Assembly (NCBI GenBank): GCA_019918135.1
Contig: WBZZ01003534.1
Location: forward strand, 35,001-62,500
Length of the DNA stretch: 27,500 bases
Direction: 5' to 3'
Source: Paulinella micropora
Lineage: Eukaryota > Cercozoa > Imbricatea > Euglyphida > Paulinellidae
Shown: positions 1 through 9,348 of the stretch, piece after piece
Position numbering within the stretch: position 1 is the first letter of the stretch
Layout: each line of letters begins with the position of its first letter
Notes under the pieces: generated by a model
Database searches by the model: none
Told to the model about the DNA's origin: nothing
Seen by the model: the letters and a program-made list of their open reading frames with translations, nothing else
Program-made: the position numbers and the translations under genes

Positions 1-606
1 TTCAACAGTCTTCTCAGCAGTGGTGGAAACGACTGGAATAAACAATAGGTAACCTGCGAACAAATCGACTATAGTTAACACGTACTGTTCGAGTACGCCA
101 TCTATGCCTACATGAACATGATCTATACCTATAGCCTGACCTGGATGGCTCCAGACTAACGAGTTATAGCGGCCATGATTAAGTGTGAGGCGGGCGTGTG
201 ATAGTTGACAAAAGTGGCAATCTTTGAGGATAGCCGCAATGTCGGTGTGCATCTTGTCTTTCCCATCGGGTCCGAACCATATGTATCGCTGATGGATGTA
301 TGGAGCAAGGGTGGGGACCTTTGCGTGATTCTGGATCAAGTGAGCATGGGAGACAAGCTTGCGTATGAGGGGATTCGGAACATATATACTGCGGGAGCGG
401 TCGGGCATGATATGTACCGCTAGTCCTCCCTTGAAAAAGAGAAGAGTATTACCCTGGCAGATAGATGTAGATCCGTCCCAAAGCGGTTGTAAAAGGGGGT
501 CTTCTTTCTGCGCTGACTGGATATCCGCGCGCGTGACGCGCGGGGCATGTGATGTAGCATACATGTTAAGCACAGCATGGCGATCCAATCCAAAGTTATG
601 AACAAG
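1..606 (-). pseudogene. Retroelement integrase, N-terminal part, cut by window edge
   Basis: The minus-strand frame is open from the TGA at 607-609 to the left edge, about 200 codons. It shows the HHCC zinc-binding module of retroelement integrases: a histidine pair around the residues SHAHLIQNH, then CHFCQ about 40 residues later. This is followed by the start of the catalytic core, where GIDHVHVG holds the first Asp of the D,D-35-E triad and TIVDLFAGYLLF is the usual next strand. The second Asp and the Glu lie beyond the window. The frame is the same as that of the segment at 607-1122, so a single stop codon separates integrase from the upstream polyprotein. Confidence 0.8.
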
Positions 607-1250
607 TCACACAAGGTTGTCCTCAAGGAAGACGATCTTGTGGCATGCTAATACTTTCTCACGAGAGATGGTCTCACCGTCGGGTATGAGATGTACCATG
701 TCTTGAGGAATGAGTACAGCAGAAGGTTTAGGTTTGTTGAGAGAAAAAAGTTGACGGGCTACTTCCGGAGCACGCTCCGCGGGCGGGATGACTATGGCAT
801 AGTCCCATGGGGCCTGTAAGGTCTTGATCGTTGGTGCACCGCGCAAAATCCAACAGTCGTGCTTCTTAAAGCGCGCGTCTAATTGCGGATGACTACCGTC
901 AATCGCGAGCCAAAAGGAGCGTCCACTGGACTGTAACATAGTTGCCGGGATAGTGTCCAGTAGCTGATTCGTCGCTTCGACTTCCCCGAGGAGAGTGGGT
1001 TGGCCGGACGATATACAAGGAACACGAGAGATGGCATTAGGAAGGAGATACTGTTTACCCTGAATGTATTCCACCTTGAAGCGGATAGTTTGAAGGTGGT
1101 CTAGGACCCATCCGACAACCATCGGGCTTCTGGCGTGGTATAGCCATATGAGCGGGCGATGATCCGTGACGATAGTCAGCGGATGATCACTAGCATCAAT
1201 ATAGTAACGGGATTGCTGAACTCCGTAAATTATACCGTAAGCTTACCGAA
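607..1250 (-). pseudogene. Retroelement RNase H C-terminal half and RH-integrase spacer
   Basis: The frame is open upstream of the first Met (1122) to about 1250. It begins with GIIYG and contains TIVTDHRPL, the typical end of a gypsy RNase H with its last catalytic Asp. FKVEYIQGK and a degenerate NAISRVP follow, which in this family is usually DALSRVP. The remaining ~130 residues are a spacer of unknown fold before integrase. The start of this frame overlaps the end of the RT frame but is shifted against it, so RNase H is split between two frames. It ends at a TGA (607-609) that is in frame with the integrase segment. Confidence 0.75.
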
Positions 1251-2701
1251 CATACACGACCCACCCACCGAGATTGAGTATCAGTGAATTTAAGCGAGAA
1301 ATAAGAGATGATGGGTGCAGACTTCTCAGGGCCCGACTGTAGAGCTCCACCGATGCCAACGATGCTTGCGTCTGTTCGAAGATAGAGTTGTTGCGTCTTG
1401 TTGTACTTGGCGAGGATCAGTAGCGTTGTCAGGACACGCTTGAGCTTTGCGAAGCATTTCTTCTCTTTTTCACGGAAAAAGTTGGGTCCCGTAGGCCGGG
1501 CGTTCGTAGACTTGAGTAGATCGGAGAGTGGCGCCACCAAGCGAGAGTAGTTAGGAATATGCGCCTGAATAAAGTTGGTCATACCGAGTATAGATCGGAC
1601 CTCGGTGATGTTCTGCGGTTCAGAGATCTTCAGGATCGCGTCAATCTTGCTTGTGTCGGCGGCGACGCCTTTCTTGCTGCAGACTTTGCCGAGCACGGGA
1701 AGTGAGTTGTAGCCAATGCGTAGCTTGTCCGCGGCGAAGTGACAGCCGGCTGCCTCCGTAGCCTCCATGAGCTTCTCCAGCTGGTCCATGTGGACGTCGA
1801 AGTCGTCGTGGGCCAGATGCACGTCATCGATGTATGCTGCGGCCGTCTGACCCCAAAAAGGGAGATGGCCAAAAGACTTGTCGACTGCGCGTTGAAAGTC
1901 ACCAGGGGCGCGGTGGATACCCTGCGTCATATAGTTGGGGACTAGAAGTCCACGAGGAGTCCATACGGCGAGGATGTCGCGGCTACCGTCTGTAGGGTCG
2001 ATCTTCAGGTGCGAAAAACCATCAACCATGTCCAACGCGGAGAGATAGTTGTATCCCGCGAAGAGCTCACGGTGATGATCGGGGTCAGGAAGGCCGGGGA
2101 CCGGAAGGATGAGCCGGTCGTTAACCGCGCGGTAGTCGAATACCATGCGGATGCCTTTGAAATGATCCTGCAAGAGGGAGTTAAACTTGCCTACAGGGCA
2201 CGGTCTAGTAGCCCACTCACAATTAGGAGAGGCAAAACTATATCGGCCAGTAGCGAGCATATCGTCTGCCCACTGGGTCAGGAACTCTCTGACAGCAGGC
2301 GTCCATCTAGGGCAGGGAACCCAAATAGGCTGTGCGCCTGGACGTAGCTTCAAAGAGATAACGGTGTGCGTAAAACAGCCAGCCTTTTCATGGAATCGGT
2401 CGCTGTAACGCTCTAGAAAATCTTTCGCTCTTTTCTTCTGAGGGGGAGTGAGGTTGGAGCTAATAGTATCCGGGCCGAACTTGGGTTTAGGTGGTTTTGC
2501 CTTCTTTTCCTTCTGTTCGTCTAGGTACTGTCGGCATAATCGCTCTGAAAGCATCAAAACGGGGTCTGGGAATAGGCCTGTGATGTCATCTGGTGTGACG
2601 AGTAAAATACCTGGGTCAGAAGTCATGTTCATGGAGAGCCAGTCTAGACCGCTAATCGGGGGATGTTCCCTGTCATGCGGTAGTAGCATTAGCTGGGCCA
2701 C
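1196..2701 (-). pseudogene. Retroelement reverse transcriptase plus N-terminal RNase H
   Basis: This 501-codon frame copies RNA into DNA in an LTR retroelement. Near residue 18 SGLDWLS matches the segment linking protease and RT in gypsy elements. The RT fingers show GIRMVFDYRAVND, and AAAYIDDVHLA is the YxDD active site. LGKVCSKKGV and ILGMTNFIQAHIPNYS belong to the thumb/connection. LYLRTDASIVGIGGAL starts RNase H with its first catalytic Asp. After roughly SRWV, where gypsy elements normally have a conserved Glu-rich stretch, the sequence stops resembling RNase H and ends at a stop. The true continuation lies in another frame (607-1250). The first Met is internal to a polyprotein. Confidence 0.85.
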
Positions 2702-2743
2702 AATATGGGGTTTGATAGGATTTGGATACGGCTCCGTGGGTTG

Positions 2744-3814
2744 TCACTGCGTCCTGCACGTCTCCGGCTCATGTTGAGGGGAGTGTGGTCGGAAGCGCAG
2801 CTGTCCCGGAGAAGGGGGCGATTGACATTGTGACACAGCCAATGTTCGAAGCATAAGCATCGAGTGGGATGGTACACGTTTCGTGTTTTGTTGCCGAAGA
2901 TGGGTTGCGCGTGGTGCATACACATTGCTGCGCGTTTCTGGAACTAGGTTCTGGGGTCGGCTGTAAGCCGGTCGGGGCAGGCTAGGCTCGCTCCGCACGC
3001 GTCTCGGACCGCGCCTTGGCAGTGTGCTTCGGGGTGCATTTCTCCGAGCCGGAATACCCGTAGTCCATCTCTGGACCGGGTTTTTCCAGCCATGGATCAT
3101 GGCCTGTCGCATACGCTGCTGTTGTGCTTGGTGTTGAGAGCATATGGGCTTGCGTTCACCTTGTGACACAGTCCGAAGGTACCGTCTACCTTGGCGGTCA
3201 TAAGCTACTTCATGATAGTGCCATGTGCGTACCTTATGGGCTTTGCCGCGGCTGCCTCGTTTACTCCGCTCCTTGTTCTTATTCTTATCCTCCGTCTTCT
3301 CCTGCTTATCTGTCGTCCGGCTACCCGATGTTGCGCTCGGGGCAGGAGCAGAGCTGGAGGACGAAGATGAAGAAGAAGATGAAGAGGAGGATGAGGAGCC
3401 GTCTTTGTAGTCGTCATCGTGACTGCGTCGTCGTCGTCGGTCGGGCTGGCAGCTGGTCTTGGGCTTTTTGAATTTCCGGCGTATCGTCTTGCTGGAACGA
3501 CCTTTGCCGGTATCCGCGTCTTCGTCGGCGGGCGGAGAGTCTTTTCTTTCATCCTTGCCGCCACGTCCTTGACGTTCGTATTCCTCTAGCTCTTCCTCTT
3601 CCTCATCTCGCGCTCTACTATATTCCAATCGCCGCTGTGATCTCGAATCAGCGGATGAGAGGCAGCGTGGATTCGAGCGGGATGAAATGCGCGGAGAAAA
3701 AGAGATGCGGTCAGACGAAGACCCTTCCTCCAGCTGCTTCTGGGTGGCGCGTGAGGAAGGGATCTGAAATCCCCAGAGGCGTCGCGCCGGCCGAAGAGAT
3801 CTAGGACCTGACGA
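2744..3814 (-). pseudogene. Gag-like, Arg/Ser/Asp-rich low-complexity segment of the retroelement
   Basis: The minus strand is open across this stretch. It encodes acidic (EEEEELEEYE), basic (IRRKFKKPK, RRRRR) and poly-Ser tracts, followed by an Arg/Gln/Pro-rich region, a composition usual for the nucleic-acid-binding end of gag. No clear CCHC knuckle is visible; in another frame near 2830-2860 there is a Cys/His cluster of non-canonical spacing. The frame stays open rightward to 4129, but beyond about 3815 it runs antisense through the kinase gene in GC-rich DNA, so I treat that part as a shadow. The protease expected between here and RT was not found in one clean frame. Confidence 0.55.
3810..3814. 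other. Left edge of GC-rich block; candidate 5-bp target-site duplication GACGA
   Basis: The sequence changes here from medium-GC retroelement DNA to GC-rich DNA. GACGA at this edge recurs at 21167-21171, where the GC-rich DNA gives way to minus-strand gag-like coding. Five identical bases are weak evidence alone, because GACGA also occurs at 21155-21159. No terminal inverted repeat is apparent when 3815 onward is compared with the reverse complement of the right end. Confidence 0.4.
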
Positions 3815-3821
3815 ATGGTTT

Positions 3822-3827
3822 TTTATT
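3822..3827 (-). promoter_or_regulatory. Polyadenylation signal (AATAAA) for the kinase-like gene
   Basis: The reverse complement reads AATAAA about 65 bases past the kinase stop codon. It lies only about 8 bases inside the GC-rich block, so the block appears to end just after this gene's 3' end. Confidence 0.55.
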
Positions 3828-3893
3828 GTCCACGGGAGAGGGGACCGGCGCCCCCCTCCCCCCACTCCCTCCCCCCTCGCGGCAGCACGGTGG

Positions 3894-5207
3894 TCAGGCC
3901 TCGACCGGGCGGTCGGGGGGGCCTTCCGCCGAACGCGCCCGCTTCCTTTCCGGCCCCCGGGCCGGGCCGCGCTGTGCCGGCACCCGGAACCTGGCCTGCA
4001 CCAACGGCCCCAAAAACTCGAGGCACATGCGCAGCCACCCGCCGCAACACCGGCTAGCAATCTCCTGGATCGCGCCATAGCAATCCAGGCGCTGTTGGTG
4101 CAGCAGCTGCAAACAGCGCTTGGCCGCAAACAGAAAAATGTCCACCACGGGGTGCCCCTCCGCCAGCGCCGCCTCTGGGCTGCCGCCGGCGGTGAGCGGG
4201 CGCCAGAAGGCTGCCGTGCGCGGCTCGGGCAGTCCGTTGCTGCGCAGGCAGTTCCGCAGCCACGCGACCGTGAGCGGCCGGCCCAAGGTCGCGTGGCCCG
4301 GTGCCCCCGCGCGTTGCAGGTGCTTGGCCAGCAAACACAGGTACGCGTCCCAGTCCTCTACTAGGGCGTCCACCGCGTACAGAGTCCAATAGCGCCAGCC
4401 ACCGCGGGGCAGGATGGCACACTGCAGCAGGTCCCAGGCCGTGTGGAAACGCGCGGCGGCCTTCGCGCCCTGCCAGCCAGGCAGGTGCCACAGCGCCAGG
4501 GGGGCGTCGCCGCGGCAGGCGCTGAGAAAGTACAAGAGGGCCGCGTCCGACGCCGCCTCGCCCGGGTCACGGAGGAAATACATGGTCGCCTCATCGAGGT
4601 CCGTCAGCGCCAGCCGCAGTGGCCCCCCCTCCGCCCCACCGAGCTGCAGCAGCACGTTGGCGGGTTTGGCATCAAAGGGGAAACACCCCCCTTTCACGAC
4701 CACCTGCTTGAGCAACCGGGCGACGGGCTCCACCAAGTCAGTGGCCAGGCGGGGCACCGAGCCGGGCAGCGGGTACTTGCTGAGGTCCAGGTCGAAGGCC
4801 TCCAGGTGCACCAGGACCAGGCAGTGGGTCACGGCGCGCTGCTCGCCGTCCGCGCACTGGGTCTCGCGGCAATCACAACCGCGCAGGCCCAGCAGGCGCT
4901 CGAGGGCCGCGACCAGGGCCCCCGTCCGCGGCACGCGCCGGCGCAGCCACTTGTGGGCGGTGGGGCCGTGCAGGACCTGGATCTCATACACGGCCGGCCC
5001 CACCCCGAGCCGTTGTAGCCGCGCGTAGCCCGCTTCCTCTTCCCGGGAACAATCCTTCACTAGCTTCAGGGCGCGCTTCCCCCACTTGAACACCGAGCCA
5101 TACGTGCCTTGGCCTAGCAAGCGCAGGTCGGCCAACAGGTCCAGCGTGGCCTGGGTCCCGACCGGCCCCGTGTAGGCCAGCGGGATCTTGGGCTGGCCCG
5201 ACAGCAT
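3894..5207 (-). CDS. Divergent protein kinase-like protein
   Basis: The 437-aa product has the core signature of eukaryotic-type protein kinases. The Gly-rich loop LGQGTYGSVF is at residues 31-40 and ALKLV holds the ATP-binding Lys at 48. FDAKPANVLL has the catalytic Asp179, Lys181 and Asn184 in the place of HRDxKxxN. TDLDE replaces DFG, with the metal-binding Asp at 203. The HRD His-Arg pair is missing and the C-lobe after residue 210 matches nothing I recognise, so substrates are unknown. The start is the first Met before the kinase domain. The Arg-rich tail PERKRARS may be a nuclear signal. It is transcribed divergently from the gene at 5749 across a 540-bp spacer. Long G-poor kinase C-lobes of this kind occur in large DNA viruses, but a host origin cannot be excluded. 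Confidence 0.7.
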   Translation of the reverse strand: MLSGQPKIPLAYTGPVGTQATLDLLADLRLLGQGTYGSVFKWGKRALKLVKDCSREEEAGYARLQRLGVGPAVYEIQVLHGPTAHKWLRRRVPRTGALVAALERLLGLRGCDCRETQCADGEQRAVTHCLVLVHLEAFDLDLSKYPLPGSVPRLATDLVEPVARLLKQVVVKGGCFPFDAKPANVLLQLGGAEGGPLRLALTDLDEATMYFLRDPGEAASDAALLYFLSACRGDAPLALWHLPGWQGAKAAARFHTAWDLLQCAILPRGGWRYWTLYAVDALVEDWDAYLCLLAKHLQRAGAPGHATLGRPLTVAWLRNCLRSNGLPEPRTAAFWRPLTAGGSPEAALAEGHPVVDIFLFAAKRCLQLLHQQRLDCYGAIQEIASRCCGGWLRMCLEFLGPLVQARFRVPAQRGPARGPERKRARSAEGPPDRPVEA

Positions 5208-5748
5208 CCGCAGGTAAAGTGGGACGGCGGGGCACTCGCTTCTGCCGGTGGTACGCGGGCCCGCGGTTCGGCTTTAGGTCCCACCCCCCGCGCGACGACC
5301 GCCTCCTCCACCCGAGGGGCGCGTGCGGGGGGGGCGGGGAGGGCACGGGGGAGGGGGGGTGCAGTGGGGTGGGGAGGGGGGGGGTGGCACCCCTGGGGGG
5401 GGCACGGCCGAGGTGCGGAGAGAGGGGGGGTCGCCAGGCGGCGGGCGCTGACCAGGCGGAGGAGGCTCGCTCTCCTCCCGCCACGCGGAGGCTGCTGCCA
5501 CTAGCCTGTGGGGGGGGGGGGGGCCTCCCGCGTGCCAGGACGGAGCCGGCTGCACGCGAGGGGAGGGGTGGCGAAGAGGGAGTGGGTGGATGGTCAGCCG
5601 CGCCACGCGCCCGCGGGGTCCCCACCTTCTCCCCCCCCCCCCCCCCCCTGGTTTTTCTCTCTCGCTGGCTGCCCCCCTCCCCGGCCCGCCCTTCCTCCCT
5701 GCTGCTTGGAGGGGGTGTACTCTGCGCCAACCCTCTGTTAAAGAAAGG
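5208..5748. promoter_or_regulatory. Divergent promoter spacer with long G and C runs
   Basis: This non-coding spacer separates the kinase-like gene (-) from the duplicated-module gene (+). It is rich in G runs from 5315 to 5420, and has a run of 14 G at 5510-5523 and a run of 18 C at 5631-5648, followed by a pyrimidine-rich stretch. Several G-quadruplexes are possible on each strand. Long apparent reading frames through it, on both strands, are products of low-complexity GC-rich sequence. No TATA box was seen. Confidence 0.5.
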
Positions 5749-6291
5749 ATGGAAGGCACAAAACCAGCCAAGCGCCCGCGTACCGGCGGCCAAGCAGAAA
5801 GGCGCCGCGCCGAAGAAGAAGGCAACGTGACCTTTTGGTTTGGGAAAGAAGGACGAGAGAGCAGCTCTTGGTCTTGCCCTCGGCGCTGGCTAGCCAATCT
5901 ACCCCCCCACTGCCTCCTGCGCCCTCCGGCTGGAGCGGTGCCTGGCCAAGAAGTCAGGTTTGACGACATTCCGCCTGGCTATCTGGACCTGGTCCGGAGA
6001 GAGGTTGCTGCTTATTCCTCCAACACGTTACAAGCCCTGCTTACCAGGTGCGAACGCCTGGTTGCTATGCAAAACCTCGCCAACGCTTATCTTCTCGATG
6101 ACGAGAAGCGACGATCGCTGCTAGACAGCGAAACGGCAGCGCTGCGCATGGTTGTGAACACTGTCAAACGGGCACGGGGGCTGCCTGGACCGGAGGAGGT
6201 ATCCTTGCTGCCGGCTGGACCATCCCAGCACTGGGACTGGGGAGCCTACGAAGCGTTGTGCCTGCTAGGCCTCGAAGTACCGGTCTACTAG
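5749..6291 (+). CDS. Unrecognised basic protein, first module of a tandem duplication, ended by TAG
   Basis: The Met at 5749 (context AAAGGATGG) is preferred over an earlier one at 5590 that lies in the C-rich spacer. The 180-aa product opens with a nuclear-signal-like KPAKRPR, then a Lys/Arg/Glu-rich stretch. Residues from about 26 onward match, in order and spacing, the part of the downstream protein that begins near 6890. Examples are VTFWFGKEGRE against VTVRVGPREER, PPGYLDLV against EHGYTHLV, and EALCLLGLE against EALALHGLE. The match continues past the TAG at 6289-6291: HTVRLYEQL resembles AARLYARL. So the stop interrupts a module rather than ending it. The fold and function are unknown. 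Confidence 0.6.
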   Translation: MEGTKPAKRPRTGGQAERRRAEEEGNVTFWFGKEGRESSSWSCPRRWLANLPPHCLLRPPAGAVPGQEVRFDDIPPGYLDLVRREVAAYSSNTLQALLTRCERLVAMQNLANAYLLDDEKRRSLLDSETAALRMVVNTVKRARGLPGPEEVSLLPAGPSQHWDWGAYEALCLLGLEVPVY

Positions 6292-6386
6292 CATACGGTA
6301 CGACTGTACGAACAGCTGGGCTTTATGGGGTTATTCTTAGTACAGGATATACCTGGCCGGGAGGTGCTCCATGGGACCAAGATTAA

Positions 6387-7856
6387 GTGGGGCAGGCAAG
6401 AGTACGACTTCAGGATCTCGTCCACGTCGCCCTTCTGGGTAGGACCAGGCGCGTCGCCACGGCATCGTCCGTACCCGGGGGAGAGCGGCCTCTCTCTCCG
6501 GTCAGAGAAGTACAAGAGGCACGTATAAAACAACAAGAAACATCCTTTCCGTACCAAGAATTCCCTTTCCTGTCTCCGCCTCGCATTGTCACAAAAGGTC
6601 CCTTCCACGGCAGGAAGCCCCTGGACGCACTCGCCGAGCTTGTGGCGAGGGTGGATGAACTTCGTTGTGCGGCTCAGGTGCATGCCAACCAATTACCGCT
6701 GTTACCAGGCTTGGCGAGGGATCTAGCAGTTTTTTGGGACTGGGGTGAGTCGTCCCCCCTTGTGCGCCAAACAGAGCTCTGTCGAAAAGTGCTGAAGGCC
6801 TACGAATACACGGCCTGCCGAAAATGCAGAGAGCAAAAAGCCGCTCCCCCAGCAAGCAAACACCCGTCCGCCGAGCCGGTCAGTACGCGTGTTACTGTAC
6901 GGGTGGGGCCTAGAGAGGAGCGGAGCTACAATTCGGACGTACTCCCGGCACTGCCGAACTTTGCAGCAGCAGACGGAACAATACGGCTGCCGCTCCCCTC
7001 GCACAGCGTCAGCCCGGCCTTGGTCCTGGACGAGATAGAGCATGGCTACACACACCTGGTCCGCGCCCTGGCCAGCCTGGGCGGTCGCGTGGCTGAGTGC
7101 TGGAGCGAGATCATTACCTCGCGTTTTGGAATAGCGTACGAAAAATACGACTGGAGAGGGCTCGTGGTCGGCCTGCAGCAGCTTGTGCATGTCGTGCAGG
7201 CAGATTGGCCGGCGCCCAGCGGTTCGGAGCTCACTGCGTGGAACCAGCAGGAGTTCGAAGCCCTAGCCTTGCACGGGCTCGAGATCCGTTACGTGGCCTA
7301 CGCCGCGCGGCTGTATGCACGGCTGGCGGACCGGACGGTACGGGCTACCTGGGCGGCGGGGATGCAATGGTCACGGCCTGGGCCCGGGCCCGGCACTGTG
7401 CTAGGCGTCCGAGCCTATGTACAATTGCCGGCCGGGCCCCCGAGTGTAGGACCAGTCTGGCACCCGGTGGGACTCAACCGGGGCTTGCGGCTGCCTTGGT
7501 ACCTGGCTGGTCGCGAAGCCTACAGAAATTACGAGGCGCTAAAGGACGCCCTCCTCGTTGTCCCGGCCAACGACCAGAGTCCGTACCACCGGGGCCCCGT
7601 ACTCGAGGTGATCCAGGAGCTGGTTAACGAAGCGGACGAACTGAAGCGAGCAGGTGAAGGCCTGCGAACGTGTGCTGCTTACACAGAATTTGGGGAACGG
7701 GTGCTAAAGGCCGCGCAGGCTTACGAAGGCTGCTGCGAGAGCGAAGTAAGTGTTTACAGAGCCTTGCTGGCGTATTACGAAGAAAACCCTTTTCCATGGG
7801 GCCGGCGGGGCCGGGGGGCGGAGTCCGTTCGAAGCTTTGCTTCACCTCGCAGCTAA
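6387..7856 (+). CDS. Unrecognised protein: end of module 1 plus complete module 2
   Basis: This 489-aa frame is offset from the upstream one. Its first ~45 residues look unlike protein of this family. From about 6530 it carries the rest of module 1, including ELVARVDELRCA and VLKAYEYTACRKC. It then holds a whole second module (about 6890-7750) ending in ELVNEADELKRA and VLKAAQAYEGCC. The start Met is therefore uncertain; part of the natural product is probably encoded upstream in the other frame. Modules are alpha-helical in character with conserved Trp, Tyr and a Cys pair, and have no signal peptide or membrane segment. The C-terminus is Gly/Arg-rich. No AATAAA was found soon after the stop. 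Function unknown. Confidence 0.6.
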   Translation: MGQARVRLQDLVHVALLGRTRRVATASSVPGGERPLSPVREVQEARIKQQETSFPYQEFPFLSPPRIVTKGPFHGRKPLDALAELVARVDELRCAAQVHANQLPLLPGLARDLAVFWDWGESSPLVRQTELCRKVLKAYEYTACRKCREQKAAPPASKHPSAEPVSTRVTVRVGPREERSYNSDVLPALPNFAAADGTIRLPLPSHSVSPALVLDEIEHGYTHLVRALASLGGRVAECWSEIITSRFGIAYEKYDWRGLVVGLQQLVHVVQADWPAPSGSELTAWNQQEFEALALHGLEIRYVAYAARLYARLADRTVRATWAAGMQWSRPGPGPGTVLGVRAYVQLPAGPPSVGPVWHPVGLNRGLRLPWYLAGREAYRNYEALKDALLVVPANDQSPYHRGPVLEVIQELVNEADELKRAGEGLRTCAAYTEFGERVLKAAQAYEGCCESEVSVYRALLAYYEENPFPWGRRGRGAESVRSFASPRS

Positions 7857-8384
7857 TCAGCAGCGCTAGAACAAGAGAGGGAGATTTTCCTCTGATAAGA
7901 GGGTTCCTAGCTTGTACTGATAGCCCAACAAAGGTAGGCTGGCTATTAAAATGGCTGCTTCGTTTGGCTGCGCTGGCTTCACGCACCAGGTAGCCACAGC
8001 CGACCGCCGTAGCGTCGGGCTGGCTATGGCCCAAGGGAAGGAATCCTTGGCCACCTTTGGGTCGGGTCTGGGGGACGGAATAGCATCTTTTTTCTTTCTT
8101 CGCAGCGACGAATATGACGACGCCCGGGTAAGCCCGGGGAGGGAGTAGGCTGAGTGGTGGCTTTTGGGCAGGGGTTGGTTCGAGGCTGGACCAGGGATGG
8201 CCGATAAAAAGGGGTCGGCAGTGAGGTGGGGGGGACACTTTTGGATCCGCCAGGTGTTGGCTGGCATGCCCCTCTGCTGGTTAGCAGCAAGTTCAGCCCG
8301 GTCACAGCCGCACGGGGACCGTGCACCTCTTAACAGGTTTAGAAGGAAGGCTTTCGTCAGGTCAAGCGGCACGAGCGGCTTGGT
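7857..8384. other. Non-coding 3' flank before the inverted repeat
   Basis: I see no gene here. Frames on both strands are short, lack family features and overlap each other. There is no exact AATAAA on the plus strand, only near matches such as GATAAA at about 8203. Confidence 0.4.
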
Positions 8385-8397
8385 CTTTCCGGTCGGG

Positions 8398-8583
8398 TGG
8401 CACAGCAGGACCTGGTTGGCTGGCCCGGTGGCACAGCAGGACCTGGTTCTCTGGCCGGATGGCACAGCAGGACCTGGTTCTCTGGCCGGGTGGCACAACA
8501 GGACCTGGTTGGCCGGCCGGGTGGCACAGCAGGACCTGGTTCTCTGGCCGGGTGGCACAGCAGGACCTGGTTGGCCGGCCGGG
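8398..8583. repeat. Six-copy 31-bp minisatellite (left arm)
   Basis: Units begin with TGGCACAGCAGGACCTGG at 8398, 8429, 8460, 8491, 8522 and 8553, exactly 31 bp apart. They differ mainly in the last third (TCTCTGGCCGG or TGGCCGGCCGG). As 31 is not a multiple of three, the array is unlikely to be coding. Confidence 0.95.
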
Positions 8584-8870
8584 TGGCTGTATTCGTCTGG
8601 CCGGATACCCCCACTGCCTTTTTTCCATCCCTTCTCCCTTCCCCCCTCTCCCCTCTCCCTTCCCTTCTCCCTTCTCCCTCCCCGTTGCCGAACATTGTGC
8701 AGCCCCCCCACCCGGCTTCTTGTGCTCGACACGGCTCCGGTGCCACCGGTTTGTTTTTCCTTTACAGGCCGCAAAACCAGGCGAATTTTTCTACCCTACA
8801 AGAAAAAAATCTGTGGCCCATAAGTCTTCTGGTAGCAGGAATCGCACTTGTGGGTCCAGACTTGCCCTGA

Positions 8871-9051
8871 CCTGACCGGTCGGGGTGCACACCTAGGTAC
8901 ATATTGGCATCGGAGCACGTCCTGCCTATCGACAACAAATAACTAAATTTATTTTTATTTCTTTTGTCCGTTTATAGCGGTGTTTATTCCTGTCTACTAG
9001 GATGGGCCGGCCGTTCTCGGTGGTGCCGGACTATACCCCTCCGGGGTGGCA
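8871..9051. other. AT-rich core of the inverted repeat; origin-like or bidirectional 3'-end site
   Basis: The unpaired centre contains an A/T-rich stretch at about 8935-8990, which stands out in GC-rich surroundings. TTTATT occurs at 8948-8953, 8954-8959 and 8983-8988, giving AATAAA on the minus strand; these could polyadenylate the minus-strand glycoprotein transcript, though they are about 900 bases past its stop. An AT-rich centre inside GC-rich inverted arms also resembles palindromic replication origins of some large DNA viruses. Neither role is proven. Confidence 0.4.
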
Positions 9052-9348
9052 CTTTAGGGCGGCCTGGACCCACAAGTGCGATTCTCTCCAGCGGGACAGT
9101 TCTGGGTCACAGGATTTAATTTTTTCCGGTATGTACGAAAATTTGCCTGGTCCTACGGTGAGGAAAAAAACCACCGGTGGCACCCCCTACCTGACTCGGG
9201 TTGAGTAAAAAAGCCGGGTGGGGGGGCTGCACAATGTTTGGCAACGGGGAGGGAGAAGGGAGAAGGGAGAAGGGAAGGGAGAGGGGAGAGGGGGGAAGGG
9301 AGAGGGGAGGAAAAAAAGGCAGCGGGTGTATCCGGCCAAACGAACATA

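Larger units (their letters stand above)
1..3814 (-). mobile_element. Ty3/gypsy-type LTR retroelement, pol region, damaged
   Basis: On the minus strand, reading right to left, the order is an Arg/Ser/Asp-rich gag-like segment, reverse transcriptase, RNase H, then integrase running off the left edge. RT-RH-IN is the Ty3/gypsy order; copia elements place integrase first. The coding is broken by a frame change within RNase H (about 1200-1262) and by an in-frame TGA at 607-609, so this copy is probably inactive. No LTR lies in this part; the 3' LTR would be left of the window. GC is moderate and drops sharply relative to the block that starts near 3815. Confidence 0.85.

Noticed and set aside
3815..4129. 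Rightward extension of the minus-strand gag-like frame into the block.
   Set aside because: It overlaps the kinase gene in another frame and loses the gag-like composition at the edge.
5274..5969. Long minus-strand frames over the divergent spacer (4984-5793 and 5274-5969).
   Set aside because: They are Pro/Arg/Gly low-complexity products of G and C runs and overlap the start of the plus-strand gene.
7746..7759. GTAAGTGTTTACAG inside the module gene, which looks like both ends of an intron.
   Set aside because: Fourteen bases is too short for a normal intron, and the frame matches module 1 across it.
8398..8583. CRISPR-like regular repeats.
   Set aside because: The 31-bp units are directly adjacent with no unique spacers, in eukaryote-like DNA.
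8164..8875. Several overlapping open frames on both strands with repeated AQQDLV or CHPAREPG peptides.
   Set aside because: They come from the 31-bp minisatellite, which is open in all frames; there is no domain or codon signal.
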